A stretch of DNA of 64,000 nucleotides from Agrobacterium leguminum (GCF_015704895.1 NZ_JADQWB010000012.1:1-64000), one strand, 5' to 3'. Positions 1 through 8,349 are shown, numbered from the stretch's first letter. Program-made: numbers and translations. Notes: generated by a model not told the origin, from the letters alone.

Positions 1-365
1 TGTCCGACGATATGTGCCGGAAGATGTCGGGCAAAATCATCAACATCCACCATTCCTTCCTGCCCTCCTTCAAGGGCGCCAACCCCTACAAGCAGGCCTA
101 TGAGCGCGGCGTGAAGCTGATCGGCGCAACGGCCCATTACGTCACCGCCGATCTCGACGAGGGCCCGATCATCGAGCAGGACACGGTGCGCATCACCCAC
201 GCGCAATCGGCCGACGATTATGTCTCGCTCGGCCGCGATGTCGAAAGCCAGGTGTTGGCCCGCGCCATCCACGCCCATATCCACCACCGCACCTTCATCA
301 ACGGCAACCGCACCGTCGTCTTCCCGCCAAGCCCGGGAAGTTATGCTTCCGAGCGGATGGGGTGA
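1..365 (+). CDS. purU: Formyltetrahydrofolate deformylase, C-terminal part (starts before the window)
   Basis: This is the last 120 or so codons of a gene whose start lies upstream of the window. The sequence [20 protein letters not shown] followed by [21 protein letters not shown] is the formyltransferase-type catalytic core shared by PurU and PurN. The DEGPIIEQD run and the C-terminal length fit PurU, which hydrolyses 10-formyl-THF to formate and THF to balance one-carbon units and supply formate for purine synthesis. The N-terminal ACT domain that would separate PurU from PurN is outside the window, so the choice rests on the sequence of the C-terminal end. The stop codon is TGA at 363-365. 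Confidence 0.88.
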   Translation, partial: SDDMCRKMSGKIINIHHSFLPSFKGANPYKQAYERGVKLIGATAHYVTADLDEGPIIEQDTVRITHAQSADDYVSLGRDVESQVLARAIHAHIHHRTFINGNRTVVFPPSPGSYASERMG

Positions 366-376
366 ACCCTTCGTCA

Positions 377-405
377 TTGACGAAATGACAACCACAGTTT
401 ACATT
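377..405 (+). promoter_or_regulatory. Promoter of the toxin-antitoxin operon, probably giving a leaderless mRNA
   Basis: TTGACG at 377-382 and TACATT at 400-405 are separated by exactly 17 bp, a good sigma-70 match. The -10 hexamer ends only 5 bp before the toxin ATG at 411, so transcription should begin at or within a few bases of the start codon. No Shine-Dalgarno sequence precedes that ATG. A weak dyad (CACA...TGTG, about 393-408) overlaps the -10 and could be the antitoxin operator. Confidence 0.5.
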
Positions 406-410
406 GTGCC

Positions 411-707
411 ATGCTCACGATCCGGGAAACAAGCGAGTTTGCCGACTGGCTGGCGGGTCTGCGCGATGTGCAGGCGCGCGCCCGCATCGCACGCCGCATT
501 TACCGGCTGGCGGATGGCAATCCCGGAGACGTGAAACCGGTTGGCGAAGGCGTCAGCGAACTCAGGATCGACCTTGGACCCGGATATCGGGTCTATTTTG
601 TCCAGCACGGCGATGTCGTCATCATATTGCTGTGTGGCGGCGACAAGGCGTCACAGTCCCGCGACATCGCCAGAGCCAAGAAACTGGCCAGAGCGCTCAA
701 GGAGTGA
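411..707 (+). CDS. RelE/ParE-superfamily toxin of the HI1419 (HigB-like) type
   Basis: This 98-residue basic protein has the layout of the phage Gp49-like/HI1419 toxin family. It has an N-terminal helix (TSEFADWLAGLRD), an RIARRIYRLADGNPGD segment, then the strands LRIDLGPGYRVYFVQ and VVIILLCGGDKASQSRDI, and a helical AKKLARALKE tail. Family members are mRNA interferases inhibited by the downstream antitoxin. The antitoxin starts 4 bp after this stop. The toxin-first order is typical of HigBA and HI1419/1420 modules. No Shine-Dalgarno is visible, and the promoter placement suggests leaderless translation. The family call is confident; the cleavage activity is inferred. Confidence 0.88.
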   Translation: MLTIRETSEFADWLAGLRDVQARARIARRIYRLADGNPGDVKPVGEGVSELRIDLGPGYRVYFVQHGDVVIILLCGGDKASQSRDIARAKKLARALKE

Positions 708-711
708 GACC

Positions 712-1017
712 ATGCCACTTGTGACACGCGATTACGATGCTGCCCGTTATCTTGATAGTGACGAAGCGTTTGCCGCTTACATCGCCGACGCCACAGAGAG
801 CGGCGACGCACAGGAACTTGCGCATGCGCTGGGCGTCGTGGCGCGGGCCAAGGGTATGACTGACCTTTCGAGACAAACCGGCCTTCCCCGCCAGACCTTG
901 TACAAGGCGTTGAGCGGCGAGGGAAATCCGGAACTGGCGACGATTGCCAAGGTCGCGGACGCGCTGGGCTACAGGCTCTCGCTGGTGGCGAAATCGCCTG
1001 CAGACACGGCCGCCTGA
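712..1017 (+). CDS. Antitoxin of the HI1420 addiction-module family
   Basis: This 101-residue protein begins at ATG 712, preceded by GGAGTGAGACC, which overlaps the end of the toxin gene and gives a good ribosome site. The N-terminal part (DYDAARYLDSDEAFAAYIADATESGDAQELAHAL) is the short conserved segment of HI1420-type antidotes. Residues from about 45 to 90 (VVARAKGMTDLSRQTGLPRQTLYKALS...PELATIAKVADALG) form a Cro/CI-type helix-turn-helix. Such antitoxins bind the toxin and repress the shared promoter. A longer ORF reading upstream of 712 is in the same frame but overlaps most of the toxin and is not needed. Confidence 0.88.
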   Translation: MPLVTRDYDAARYLDSDEAFAAYIADATESGDAQELAHALGVVARAKGMTDLSRQTGLPRQTLYKALSGEGNPELATIAKVADALGYRLSLVAKSPADTAA

Positions 1018-1029
1018 TAAACCGACGGG

Positions 1030-2424
1030 TTATGGCGCCTTTTCCACGCCACCGAACACCACCCGCGCCCTCAGCCCACGCCCCTCCGCGCCATCCTCCA
1101 GTGTCAGCCGCCCGCCGAACAGCCCGGCGATCTCTTCGATGATGGCAAGGCCGAGGCCGGCGCCGGGGGCCGCGTTGGCTTCGCCGCGGGCAAAGCGCTG
1201 GCGCACCATGGCGCGTTTTTCCGGAGGAATGCCGGGGCCGTTATCTTCCACTTCCAGCCAGACCTCACCCGCCTGCCTGCCGACGCGGACTGTGACTTCC
1301 GCGCCGCGGCCGGCATAGTTGATGGCATTGGAAACGAGATTGCCGATCAGTTCGCCGATCAGGAGCGGCTCGGCGGCAATGGCGACCTCCCCCTCGCCTT
1401 CGAAACCGAGATCGATGCCGGCTTCGGCCGCACGCGGCACGAAATCGGCCGTCACATTCTGCGCAACGGCCACGAGATCGATCGCGGAAAAGTCATGTTT
1501 TTCGCTGGAGCCGGCGGCATCGATATTGGCCATGCGCAGCAGCTGGGCGAGGATATGTTCGGCATGGGCCACGGACGCCCCGCCCTTCAGCGCCGCCGCC
1601 TGCGCTTCCTCAAGGCTCGCGGCGCGGGCGGAAAGGGCGAGCTGGGTGCTGATGATGGCGAGCGGCGTGCGCAGCTGGTGACTGGCATTGCCGGTGAAAT
1701 GGCGGAGCGCATCGAGCGCCGATTGCAGCCGCACCATGAAGGAATTGACCGTTTCCACCAGGTTTTCCACCTCCACCGGCACGGATTGGCGGATGGGGTG
1801 CAGGTCGTTCGGGCTGCGCTCGGCAATCGCTTCGCTGAGCCGGTAAAGCGGTCTGAGCGAAATCGTCACCGCGATCCAGACGATGATCGCCGCCCCGACG
1901 ATCATCAACAGCAGGCGCAGCGCAGAGCGCAGGATGATCGCCTGCGCCAGCTGGCTGCGGGCAATGGTGGTTTCGGCGACCGTTACGGAAAAGGGTACGG
2001 AATTGATGCCGGTGGAAGCGAAACGCCTGATCGCAGCGATGCGGATCGGTTCATCGCGGAACACGGCATCGCGATAGGCGGGGGTATCACCCGCCGGGTT
2101 CTCCACCGTCGGCAGGTTCTGGTAACCGGTGAGGAATTGTCCGTTCGGCCCGTCGACACGGTAAAACACCCGGTCCTGTGCGGCCGATGTCAGCATTTCC
2201 AGCGCCACATAGGGAATGTCCACTTCCAGCGAACCGTCCTCGGCCACCACTACCCGCTCGGCAATGGCAAGTGCGGAACCGGAAAGCACCCGGTCGGAGA
2301 CGACATTGGCGGTATTAACCGCCTCACGCCATGTATCGGTCAGCGCAACGCAGCCGATGATGGCGGTGGAAATGAGAAGCCAGCCTAAAAGTCGCCGCCT
2401 GAGCGAATAGGCGGCCTGTCTCAT
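1030..2424 (-). CDS. tctE: TctE-like sensor histidine kinase
   Basis: This 464-residue membrane kinase has a first membrane segment near residues 11-28, a periplasmic domain (about 30-165) with the ISTAI...DRVLSGSALAIAE start typical of TctE-type sensors, and a second membrane segment near 166-188. A HAMP-like linker follows, then the phosphoacceptor H249 in ASHQLRTPLA. The ATPase boxes NLVSNAINYA, DNGPGIPPEKR and GAGLGLAIIEEIA are intact. It overlaps the response regulator gene by 4 bp (ATGA), so the two are co-translated. The neighbouring tctCBA genes support a role in sensing a tricarboxylate and controlling its uptake; the actual ligand is not readable from sequence. Confidence 0.85.
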   Translation of the reverse strand: MRQAAYSLRRRLLGWLLISTAIIGCVALTDTWREAVNTANVVSDRVLSGSALAIAERVVVAEDGSLEVDIPYVALEMLTSAAQDRVFYRVDGPNGQFLTGYQNLPTVENPAGDTPAYRDAVFRDEPIRIAAIRRFASTGINSVPFSVTVAETTIARSQLAQAIILRSALRLLLMIVGAAIIVWIAVTISLRPLYRLSEAIAERSPNDLHPIRQSVPVEVENLVETVNSFMVRLQSALDALRHFTGNASHQLRTPLAIISTQLALSARAASLEEAQAAALKGGASVAHAEHILAQLLRMANIDAAGSSEKHDFSAIDLVAVAQNVTADFVPRAAEAGIDLGFEGEGEVAIAAEPLLIGELIGNLVSNAINYAGRGAEVTVRVGRQAGEVWLEVEDNGPGIPPEKRAMVRQRFARGEANAAPGAGLGLAIIEEIAGLFGGRLTLEDGAEGRGLRARVVFGGVEKAP

Positions 2425-3101
2425 TCAGCCATCTCCGGCAGCTTTTCGAGATAATAACCGATGCCGCGCGCCGTCTTCACCGTCAGCCCGTGGGGCGCGA
2501 GCCGCTTGCGCAGGCGGCTGACATATTGCTCGATGGCATTGGCGGAAATATCGTCGTCGAAGCCGGTCAGCGACTGCACGATGGCCTCCTTGGCAACGAC
2601 CTTGCCGGCCCGCATGAACAGCACTTCGAGCAGCGCAACCTCGCGCGCCGGAATATCGAGCGGGCGCCCATCCGCCGAAAAGGTGCGGGAATTGAGATCG
2701 AAAAGCACCTTGCCGAAACTCAGCGCCGAGGAGCGCAGCCCGGCATTGCGGCGCAGCAGCACCCGCACCCTCGCCTCGAATTCGGTGATGTCGAAAGGCT
2801 TGATCATGTAGTCGTCAGCGCCGAGATCGAGCCCCTTGACCTTTTCCTCCGGCGTGCCGCGCGCCGTCAGGATCAGCACCGCCGCCTTGTCCTGGCGCGA
2901 GCGCATGGAGCGCAGCACCTCGATCCCGTCCATTTCCGGCAGGTTGAGATCGAGAATGACCAGATCGAAACTTTCCGCCGCAATCGCCGCATCAGCGGAA
3001 GCGCCATCGGACACCACATCCACCGCATAACCGCTGCCGCGCAGCAGCGCCGACAGCCCCTCCGACAGCACCTGATTGTCCTCGACCAGCAAAATACGCA
3101 A
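2421..3101 (-). CDS. tctD: TctD-like OmpR-family response regulator
   Basis: This 226-residue regulator has a receiver domain with D51 as phosphoacceptor (LVILDLNLPEMDG), the T/A position in LTARGT and K in IMIKPF. An OmpR/PhoB winged-helix domain follows (IPAREVALLEVLF, ANAIEQYVSRLRKRL, VKTARGIGYYL). The start is TTG at 3101 with a strong GGGAGG ribosome site 6-7 bases upstream; no ATG sits closer. The downstream kinase gene overlaps by 4 bp. By analogy with Salmonella TctD and Bordetella BctD it should control the tricarboxylate transporter genes at 4602-7661, though no target site was identified. Confidence 0.85.
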   Translation of the reverse strand: MRILLVEDNQVLSEGLSALLRGSGYAVDVVSDGASADAAIAAESFDLVILDLNLPEMDGIEVLRSMRSRQDKAAVLILTARGTPEEKVKGLDLGADDYMIKPFDITEFEARVRVLLRRNAGLRSSALSFGKVLFDLNSRTFSADGRPLDIPAREVALLEVLFMRAGKVVAKEAIVQSLTGFDDDISANAIEQYVSRLRKRLAPHGLTVKTARGIGYYLEKLPEMAE

Positions 3102-3183
3102 ATCTTCCCTCCCACAGCATTGCCGAGTTTAACCAGACCCTTACCGCTTGTGAATGGCCAGCGCCTGCTGCATGATCTTTTCC

Positions 3184-4251
3184 ATGCGTATCTGCCTCCT
3201 CCTCTGTCTCTGTCTTTGCACGGCCTCGTCCGCGCTTGCGCAAGTCGCCATCTTTCCGGCACCCTCCGGCAAAGCGGATGCCGAAACGCTGGTGGTCTAT
3301 TCCTCGCTGGATGAACCGCTGGCGACGCCGATGATCGAGGGTTTCCAGAAGGCCAATCCCGATATCGCCGTCCATTATGAGGATATGCTGACCGGCGAGA
3401 TTTACGACCGCATCGTGAAGGAAACCGACGCCGGCAAAAAGACCGCCGATTTCGCCTTTTCCTCTGCCATGGATTTGCAGGTGAAACTGAGCAATGACGG
3501 TTATGCCCAGCGTTCTGACCTCGCCATGAGCGCCCGCTGGCCCGCCTGGGCGAACTGGCGCAACACCGCCTATGCGCTGACCTTCGAACCCGCGGTCTTC
3601 GTTTATCACAAGCCGAGCTTCACCACCGAAGAACCGCCAGCCAGCCGCGCCGAATTCGTCGATTATCTCGAGCGCCACGCCAAGCAAGTGCATGGCCGCA
3701 TCGCCACCTACGACATCGAACGCTCCGGCGTCGGTTTCCTGTTCATGTCGCGCGATCAGGAGCAGTTCGGCGATATATGGAACGTCATCAAGGCCATGGG
3801 CGCGGCGGGCGTGAAGGTCTATTCCACCTCCTCGGCCATTCTGGAGCGCGTCTCCGACGGGCGCTTCGTGCTGGGCTACAATATTCTTGGCTCCTATGCG
3901 GCCGACTGGGCCTCGCGCCACCCCGATGTCGGCATCGTGCTGCCGAAAGACTATACCGTCGTCATGTCGCGCATCGGTCTGGTGCCGGAAGCCGCCGCCA
4001 ACCCGGCGCTCGGCCGCCGTTATCTGGAATTCTTCATGTCGAAGGAGGGCCAGACGATCATGGCCCGGCAGTTGCAGATTCCCGCCGTCAGCCCGGAAGT
4101 GGCGGGTGAAAACACCGCCAACACCATGCAGGCCATCCACGGCGCACAATTGCGCCCCGTGCCCGTCAGCCCTGGCCTGATGGTCTATCTGGATCAGGTC
4201 AAGCGCAGCCGCCTGATCGAGCGCTGGAACGAGGCGTTGCGGTCGCAGTAG
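3184..4251 (+). CDS. Periplasmic ABC-type substrate-binding protein without its own transporter
   Basis: This 355-residue protein has a clear signal peptide (MRICLLLCLCLCTASSALAQ). The mature region begins LVVYSSLDEPLATPMIEGFQ, as in the FbpA/AfuA cluster of iron- and anion-binding proteins. Conserved pieces include FAFSSAMDLQ, EPAVFVYHKPS and FFMSKEGQ near the C-terminus. An in-frame ATG at 3154 would add ten residues in front of the signal peptide; 3184 is the more likely start. The gene diverges from tctDE and no ABC permease or ATPase is adjacent. Inference: it may act as a periplasmic sensing partner of TctE, or supply a transporter encoded elsewhere. Confidence 0.8.
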   Translation: MRICLLLCLCLCTASSALAQVAIFPAPSGKADAETLVVYSSLDEPLATPMIEGFQKANPDIAVHYEDMLTGEIYDRIVKETDAGKKTADFAFSSAMDLQVKLSNDGYAQRSDLAMSARWPAWANWRNTAYALTFEPAVFVYHKPSFTTEEPPASRAEFVDYLERHAKQVHGRIATYDIERSGVGFLFMSRDQEQFGDIWNVIKAMGAAGVKVYSTSSAILERVSDGRFVLGYNILGSYAADWASRHPDVGIVLPKDYTVVMSRIGLVPEAAANPALGRRYLEFFMSKEGQTIMARQLQIPAVSPEVAGENTANTMQAIHGAQLRPVPVSPGLMVYLDQVKRSRLIERWNEALRSQ

Positions 4252-4270
4252 GTTTGAGCGCCCCACCATC

Positions 4271-4301
4271 CCTCATTCCTGTGCTTGTCACAGGAATGAG
4301 G
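4271..4301. repeat. 13-bp perfect hairpin, half of a rhizobial palindromic element
   Basis: CCTCATTCCTGTG (4271-4283) and its exact complement (4289-4301) flank a CTTGT loop. It shares the central GCTTGTC core with the longer element at 9374-9460, so it looks like a single arm of that family. It lies 20 bp after a stop codon but has no T-tract, so a terminator role is only possible. The remaining space up to 4601 is the leader of tctC; I see no other gene in it. Confidence 0.6.
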
Positions 4302-4601
4302 GTGTGGAGCAAGCTTCAAAGGCGCAAAACAAAGCCGTCCCACACGCCACAGTAGACGTCCGATACAAATTAATAGAGAGTAAATGCGCAAGGACTTGCG
4401 TAGCGTCAGTTAGATGACAGCTTTCTGTGATGCTCTGCAATCCTTCTTCATTCCGTGGAGGCGGAAGAAGATGCGGGAGGAAATCCAGGATTGCCAAGGC
4501 CCCACGCTGAGCATTCAGCGCCGGCGCAGACGCGTCCGAAAAGCCCCCCGCATAAACGAAAAACGACGCCCAAAAAGGGCATCCTGAGGAGGGTTTTCCA
4601 A

Positions 4602-5546
4602 GTGAAGCATTTTCTTATCGGCACATTCCTGGCGGGCGTGATCGCGCTTCCGGCGGTTGCAGCGGATTACACCATCATCGCCCCGGCCAATCCCGGCGGC
4701 GGCTGGGACCAGACCGCGCGCTCCCTGCAGACCGTGCTGCAGGAAGAAGGCATTTCCAAGAGCGTTCAGGTGCAGAACGTACCGGGCGCCGGCGGCACCA
4801 TCGGTCTTGCGCAATTCGCCAGCCAGCAGAAGGGCAACCCGAACGCCCTCATCGTCGGCGGTTACGTCATGGTCGGCGCGATCCTCACCAACAACGCGCC
4901 CGTCACGCTTAAGGAAGTAACGCCGATCGCCCGTCTGACCGGCGAATATGAAGCCATCGTCGTTCCGGCATCCTCGCCGCTGAAGACCATCGGCGACCTC
5001 GTCGACCAGCTCAAGAAGGATCCGGGCAGCGTTTCATGGGGCGGCGGCTCCGCCGGCGGCACCGACCATATCGCCGTTGGCCTGATCGCCAAGGCGGCCG
5101 GCGTCGATCCGACCAAGATCAACTACATCGCTTATTCCGGCGGCGGCGAAGCGCTTGCCTCGATCCTCGGCTCGCAGGTGACTGCCGGTATTTCGAGCTA
5201 CGGCGAATTTGAAAGCCAGGTAAAGGCCGGCACGCTGCGCCTGCTCGCGGTTTCCAGCGAAGAGAAGCTGGAAGGCGTCGATGCGCCGACGCTGAAGGAA
5301 AGCGGTCTCGATGTCGTCGTCCAGAACTGGCGCATGGTCGCCGCTCCTCCCGGCCTGACGCCGGAACAGGAAAAGGCCGTCAATGCCGACATCGAAAAGC
5401 TGGTGAAGTCTGCCAAGTGGCAGGAAACCCTGAAGACCAAGAGCTGGATGGACACCTATCTCGCCGGTGACGAATTCAAGGCGCAGCTCGCCAAGGATAC
5501 CGACGCCACCGCCGCCATCCTCAAAGACATCGGACTGGTAAAATGA
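4602..5546 (+). CDS. tctC: Periplasmic tricarboxylate-binding receptor TctC
   Basis: This 314-residue Bug-family protein is the solute receptor of a tripartite tricarboxylate transporter. A GTG start at 4602 is preceded by GAGGAGGG, and the protein then opens with a signal peptide (KHFLIGTFLAGVIALPAVAA). Family landmarks are the mature N-terminal YTIIAPANPGGGWDQTAR, then VPGAGGTIGLAQ, the SVSWGGGSAGGTDHI ligand loop, and SGGGEALASILG. A longer in-frame ORF begins at 4455 but would bury the signal peptide, so GTG is preferred. It overlaps tctB by an ATGA and the three tct genes form one operon. The ligand is probably citrate or a related tricarboxylate. Confidence 0.92.
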   Translation: MKHFLIGTFLAGVIALPAVAADYTIIAPANPGGGWDQTARSLQTVLQEEGISKSVQVQNVPGAGGTIGLAQFASQQKGNPNALIVGGYVMVGAILTNNAPVTLKEVTPIARLTGEYEAIVVPASSPLKTIGDLVDQLKKDPGSVSWGGGSAGGTDHIAVGLIAKAAGVDPTKINYIAYSGGGEALASILGSQVTAGISSYGEFESQVKAGTLRLLAVSSEEKLEGVDAPTLKESGLDVVVQNWRMVAAPPGLTPEQEKAVNADIEKLVKSAKWQETLKTKSWMDTYLAGDEFKAQLAKDTDATAAILKDIGLVK

Positions 5547-6037
5547 GCCAGGGTTCCAACCCTTCGCAGCATCAAAAGCGCCGCCCTGACTGGGCGGCGC
5601 TGGCGATCGCCATCTTCCTCGTCATCATCGCCTGCGTGATCTTCTGGGACAGCGCCCGTCTCGCCAGCGTCACCGGTTATTCGCCGGTCGGCCCGGCAAC
5701 CGTGCCTTATGCCATCGGCTTCTGTCTTGTCGGCCTGGCGCTGTGGACAGCCGTTGAGGCCTGGCGCGGTGATTTTCCCGAACGCGACAAACAGGAAATC
5801 GCCCCGGTTATCTGGGTCGTCGCCGGCCTTGCCGCGCAGATGCTGCTGCTTAACATTGCCGGTTTCTCCATCGCCACCGGCCTGCTTTTCGCCTTTACGG
5901 CGCGCGCCTTCGGCAAACGCAAGCTCTGGTATTCGATCCCCATCGGCATCGCCCTGAGCTTCTTCATCTGGTTCATCTTCGCGCGGCTGCTGCAGCTTTC
6001 GCTGCCCGCCGGGCCTCTGGAACGGCTGTTGTTCTAA
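5543..6037 (+). CDS. tctB: Small membrane subunit TctB
   Basis: This 164-residue protein has four predicted membrane segments (about residues 15-33, 48-66, 88-108 and 128-150) and fits the TctB/DUF1468 subunit in length and position. It is translationally coupled to tctC through an ATGA overlap. In the characterised Salmonella and Bordetella systems TctB is required with TctA for sodium-coupled uptake, but its exact function is unclear. The [18 protein letters not shown] motif after the first membrane segment is typical of the family. Confidence 0.9.
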   Translation: MSQGSNPSQHQKRRPDWAALAIAIFLVIIACVIFWDSARLASVTGYSPVGPATVPYAIGFCLVGLALWTAVEAWRGDFPERDKQEIAPVIWVVAGLAAQMLLLNIAGFSIATGLLFAFTARAFGKRKLWYSIPIGIALSFFIWFIFARLLQLSLPAGPLERLLF

Positions 6038-6143
6038 CAGCCATTCCGACCAAAATTCGAGATCACAGGAACAATTGGCGCGCGATGACGCATACGCCAG
6101 CCGTTCCGCCCGCCCATCGGGTCCACTTGGGGGACATCTGTCC

Positions 6144-7661
6144 ATGAGTACCTTTGAATTCCTGCTGCACGGTCTTGAGGTTGCCGCCCAACCCATGAAC
6201 CTGCTCTATGCGCTGATCGGCGTCACGCTCGGCACCGCCGTCGGCGTTCTGCCCGGCATCGGCCCGGCGCTAACCGTGGCGCTGCTTCTGCCCGTTACCT
6301 ATAGGCTCGATCCCGCCGGTTCGCTCATCATGTTCGCCGGCATCTATTATGGCGGCATGTATGGCGGCTCGACCACCTCGATCCTGCTCAACACGCCGGG
6401 CGAAAGCGCCTCGATCGTGACTGCGCTCGAAGGCAACAAGATGGCCCGCAAGGGCAGAGGGGGTCCGGCGCTGGCCACCGCCGCCATCGGCTCCTTCGTC
6501 GCCGGCCTCATCGCCACCATCGCTCTCGCCTTCATCGCGCCCTATATCGTCAAGCTGGCGCTGGTCTTCGGCCCGCGTGAATATTTCGCGCTGATGGTGC
6601 TGGCTTTCGTCACCGTTTCCTCCGCCTTCGGGGATTCGGCGCTGCGCGGCCTCACCTCGCTGTTCATCGGCTTTGCGCTTGCCATCGTCGGCATCGACCA
6701 GCTGACCGGCCAGACCCGCATGAGCTTCGGCATTCCCGACCTGCTCGACGGCGTGGAAGTGACGACGCTTGCGGTCGCCATGTTCGCCATCGGCGAAACG
6801 CTGTTCATCGTCGCCCAGGGCAGCACCGGCCCGGACAAGGTCGAAGCCGTGAAAGGCTCCGTCTGGATGAGCGCGCAGGACTGGGCACGTTCCTGGAAAG
6901 CCTGGCTGCGCGGCACGCTGATCGGCTTCCCCATCGGCGCCATGCCGGCGGGCGGCGCTGAAATCGGCACCTTCCTGTCCTACGCCACCGAAAAGAAGCT
7001 GACCAAATATCCGGAAGAATTCGGCCATGGCGCCATCGAAGGTGTGGCCGGTCCGGAAGCCGCCAACAATGCGTCCGCCGCCGGTACGCTGGTTCCGCTC
7101 TTGACGCTCGGCCTGCCGACGACGGCGACCGCCGCCATCATGCTCGCCGGCTTCCAGCAATATGGCCTTCAGCCGGGCCCGCTGCTATTCGCCACCAATC
7201 CGCAGCTGGTCTGGGGCCTGATCGCCAGCCTGTTCATCGCCAACCTGATGCTGCTGGTTCTGAACCTGCCGCTCGTCGGCCTGTGGGTGAAGCTGCTGAC
7301 CATTCCGAAGCCCTGGCTTTATGCGGGCATCCTGCTGTTTGCGACGCTCGGCACCATCGGCGCCAACCCGTCGGTCTTCGAACTCGGCATGCTGCTCGCC
7401 TTCGGTATCCTCGGCTATATCATGCGCATCTTCGGTTATCCGATTGCGCCTGCGGTCGTCGGCCTCATCCTCGGCCCGCTTGCGGAACAGCAGCTGCGCC
7501 GCGCGCTCGCCATTGGCCAGGGCGATCCGACGGTGCTGTTCACCTCGCCGATTGCCGTTGGCCTCTTCATCGTGGCAGCCGCCGCCTTCATCATCCCGCT
7601 CATCATGCGTATCCGCGGCCGTGGCGAGGTGCTGACGCAGCTTGCCGCCAACGAGGACTGA
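6144..7661 (+). CDS. tctA: Large membrane subunit TctA of a tripartite tricarboxylate transporter
   Basis: This 505-residue integral membrane protein matches TctA closely in length. Conserved blocks include [34 protein letters not shown], the mirrored [48 protein letters not shown] split across the second half, and [19 protein letters not shown]. The glycine-rich repeats at residues about 25-75 and 270-340 reflect the internal duplication of the family. The start at 6144 has a TTGGGGGAC ribosome site; an ORF from 6075 would add 23 hydrophilic residues. It is followed by a strong terminator, ending the tctCBA operon. Confidence 0.93.
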   Translation: MSTFEFLLHGLEVAAQPMNLLYALIGVTLGTAVGVLPGIGPALTVALLLPVTYRLDPAGSLIMFAGIYYGGMYGGSTTSILLNTPGESASIVTALEGNKMARKGRGGPALATAAIGSFVAGLIATIALAFIAPYIVKLALVFGPREYFALMVLAFVTVSSAFGDSALRGLTSLFIGFALAIVGIDQLTGQTRMSFGIPDLLDGVEVTTLAVAMFAIGETLFIVAQGSTGPDKVEAVKGSVWMSAQDWARSWKAWLRGTLIGFPIGAMPAGGAEIGTFLSYATEKKLTKYPEEFGHGAIEGVAGPEAANNASAAGTLVPLLTLGLPTTATAAIMLAGFQQYGLQPGPLLFATNPQLVWGLIASLFIANLMLLVLNLPLVGLWVKLLTIPKPWLYAGILLFATLGTIGANPSVFELGMLLAFGILGYIMRIFGYPIAPAVVGLILGPLAEQQLRRALAIGQGDPTVLFTSPIAVGLFIVAAAAFIIPLIMRIRGRGEVLTQLAANED

Positions 7662-7687
7662 GAAACCAAGAGCCTCCCAAGGCAACT

Positions 7688-7719
7688 GGCCCCGTATCTT
7701 CGGATACGGGGCCTTTTTT
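7688..7719 (+). terminator. Rho-independent terminator of tctCBA
   Basis: An 11-bp perfect stem (7688-7698 with 7703-7713) with a UUCG tetraloop is followed by six T residues. The stability of the stem, the tetraloop and the T-tract make this a textbook terminator. Confidence 0.93.
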
Positions 7720-7788
7720 ATTCACGCCAACGGGATGTGTGATGCACGCACGCCCATGATAGAATTGCGCCAACCGCAGGAGAAAGAC

Positions 7789-8046
7789 ATGCGCACGATT
7801 GCGATCATGATGGTTCTGGCGCTTGCCGGCTGCACCACCGCCCCCGATGTCGAACCCATTCCCGGCAGCATCACCTATGGCGGGCAGCCGCGCACCAAAC
7901 TGACCAAATCCCCCATCGGCAGCACGCTCAGCAATGAATTCGTGATGGGCGACGGGCGGCTGGCCATCGAAACCTACCGCGTGCAACCGGACCGCTCCCT
8001 TAAACTGGAGAGACGCGAAATCGTCGGCGACTGGCCACCGGAGTGA
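7789..8046 (+). CDS. Small predicted lipoprotein of unknown function
   Basis: This 85-residue protein starts at ATG 7789, after an AGGAGA ribosome site. A short lipoprotein signal (MRTIAIMMVLALAGC) has a good lipobox LALAGC with C15 as the lipidation site. The mature part (PGSITYGGQPRTKLTKSPIGSTLSNEF) has no domain I recognise. It stands between the tct terminator and a repeat element, so it is likely monocistronic. Similar short lipoproteins are common in Rhizobiales genomes. Confidence 0.75.
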   Translation: MRTIAIMMVLALAGCTTAPDVEPIPGSITYGGQPRTKLTKSPIGSTLSNEFVMGDGRLAIETYRVQPDRSLKLERREIVGDWPPE

Positions 8047-8081
8047 GGGGAACCTGCTTACCTGTTGCTGCTATTGAGACC

Positions 8082-8197
8082 CCGTCATGCCGGACTTGAT
8101 CCGGCATCCAGCCAGCCCAAGTCCTTGGGCTGAAAGGAGTCATTCCCGCCGCGCAGACGCGCGTCGGCTGGATGCCGGATCAAGTCCGGCATGACGG
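8082..8197. repeat. Large palindromic intergenic element, family A (copy 1)
   Basis: Perfect 32-bp inverted arms (8082-8113 and 8166-8197) begin and end with CCGTCATGCCGG/CCGGCATGACGG. Each arm is itself palindromic around CCGGACTTGATCCGG, and a smaller hairpin (CCCAAGTCCTTGGG) lies between. Related copies sit at 28302-28416 and 40773-40887. The architecture resembles rhizobial RIME-type mosaic elements. It has no coding capacity. Confidence 0.85.
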
Positions 8198-8280
8198 ATG
8201 TCGTGGCTAGGCTGCGTCCTACGTCCGGCGATCACAACGAGTCTTGCTACGCGCGGCTCCCCCTTTCCCGCTCACGGCAA

Positions 8281-8298
8281 TTCAGAACCGTTCTAAAA
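8281..8298. promoter_or_regulatory. Candidate Irr iron-control element (ICE box)
   Basis: TTCAGAACCGTTCTAAAA is a near-palindrome close to the ICE consensus (TTTAGAA-N3-TTCTAAA) bound by the heme-responsive regulator Irr in Rhizobiales. It lies 107 bp upstream of a siderophore-binding protein gene, a fitting target. One half-site is perfect and the other has one or two mismatches. Confidence 0.55.
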
Positions 8299-8334
8299 CA
8301 TAATTTTGATTTCCGCCGACCTTGCCAATAAAGC

Positions 8335-8349
8335 TGATCGTCAACATCA
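8335..8349. promoter_or_regulatory. Candidate RirA iron-responsive operator (IRO box)
   Basis: TGA-N9-TCA at 8335-8349 fits the short IRO motif recognised by RirA, the main iron repressor of Agrobacterium and Rhizobium. The motif is degenerate and would occur by chance often. Its position between the ICE-like box and the start of an iron-uptake operon is what makes it worth listing. Confidence 0.35.

Noticed and set aside
4455..4601. Upstream extension of tctC from ATG 4455
   Set aside because: It would place about 49 hydrophilic residues before the signal peptide; GTG 4602 has a strong ribosome site.
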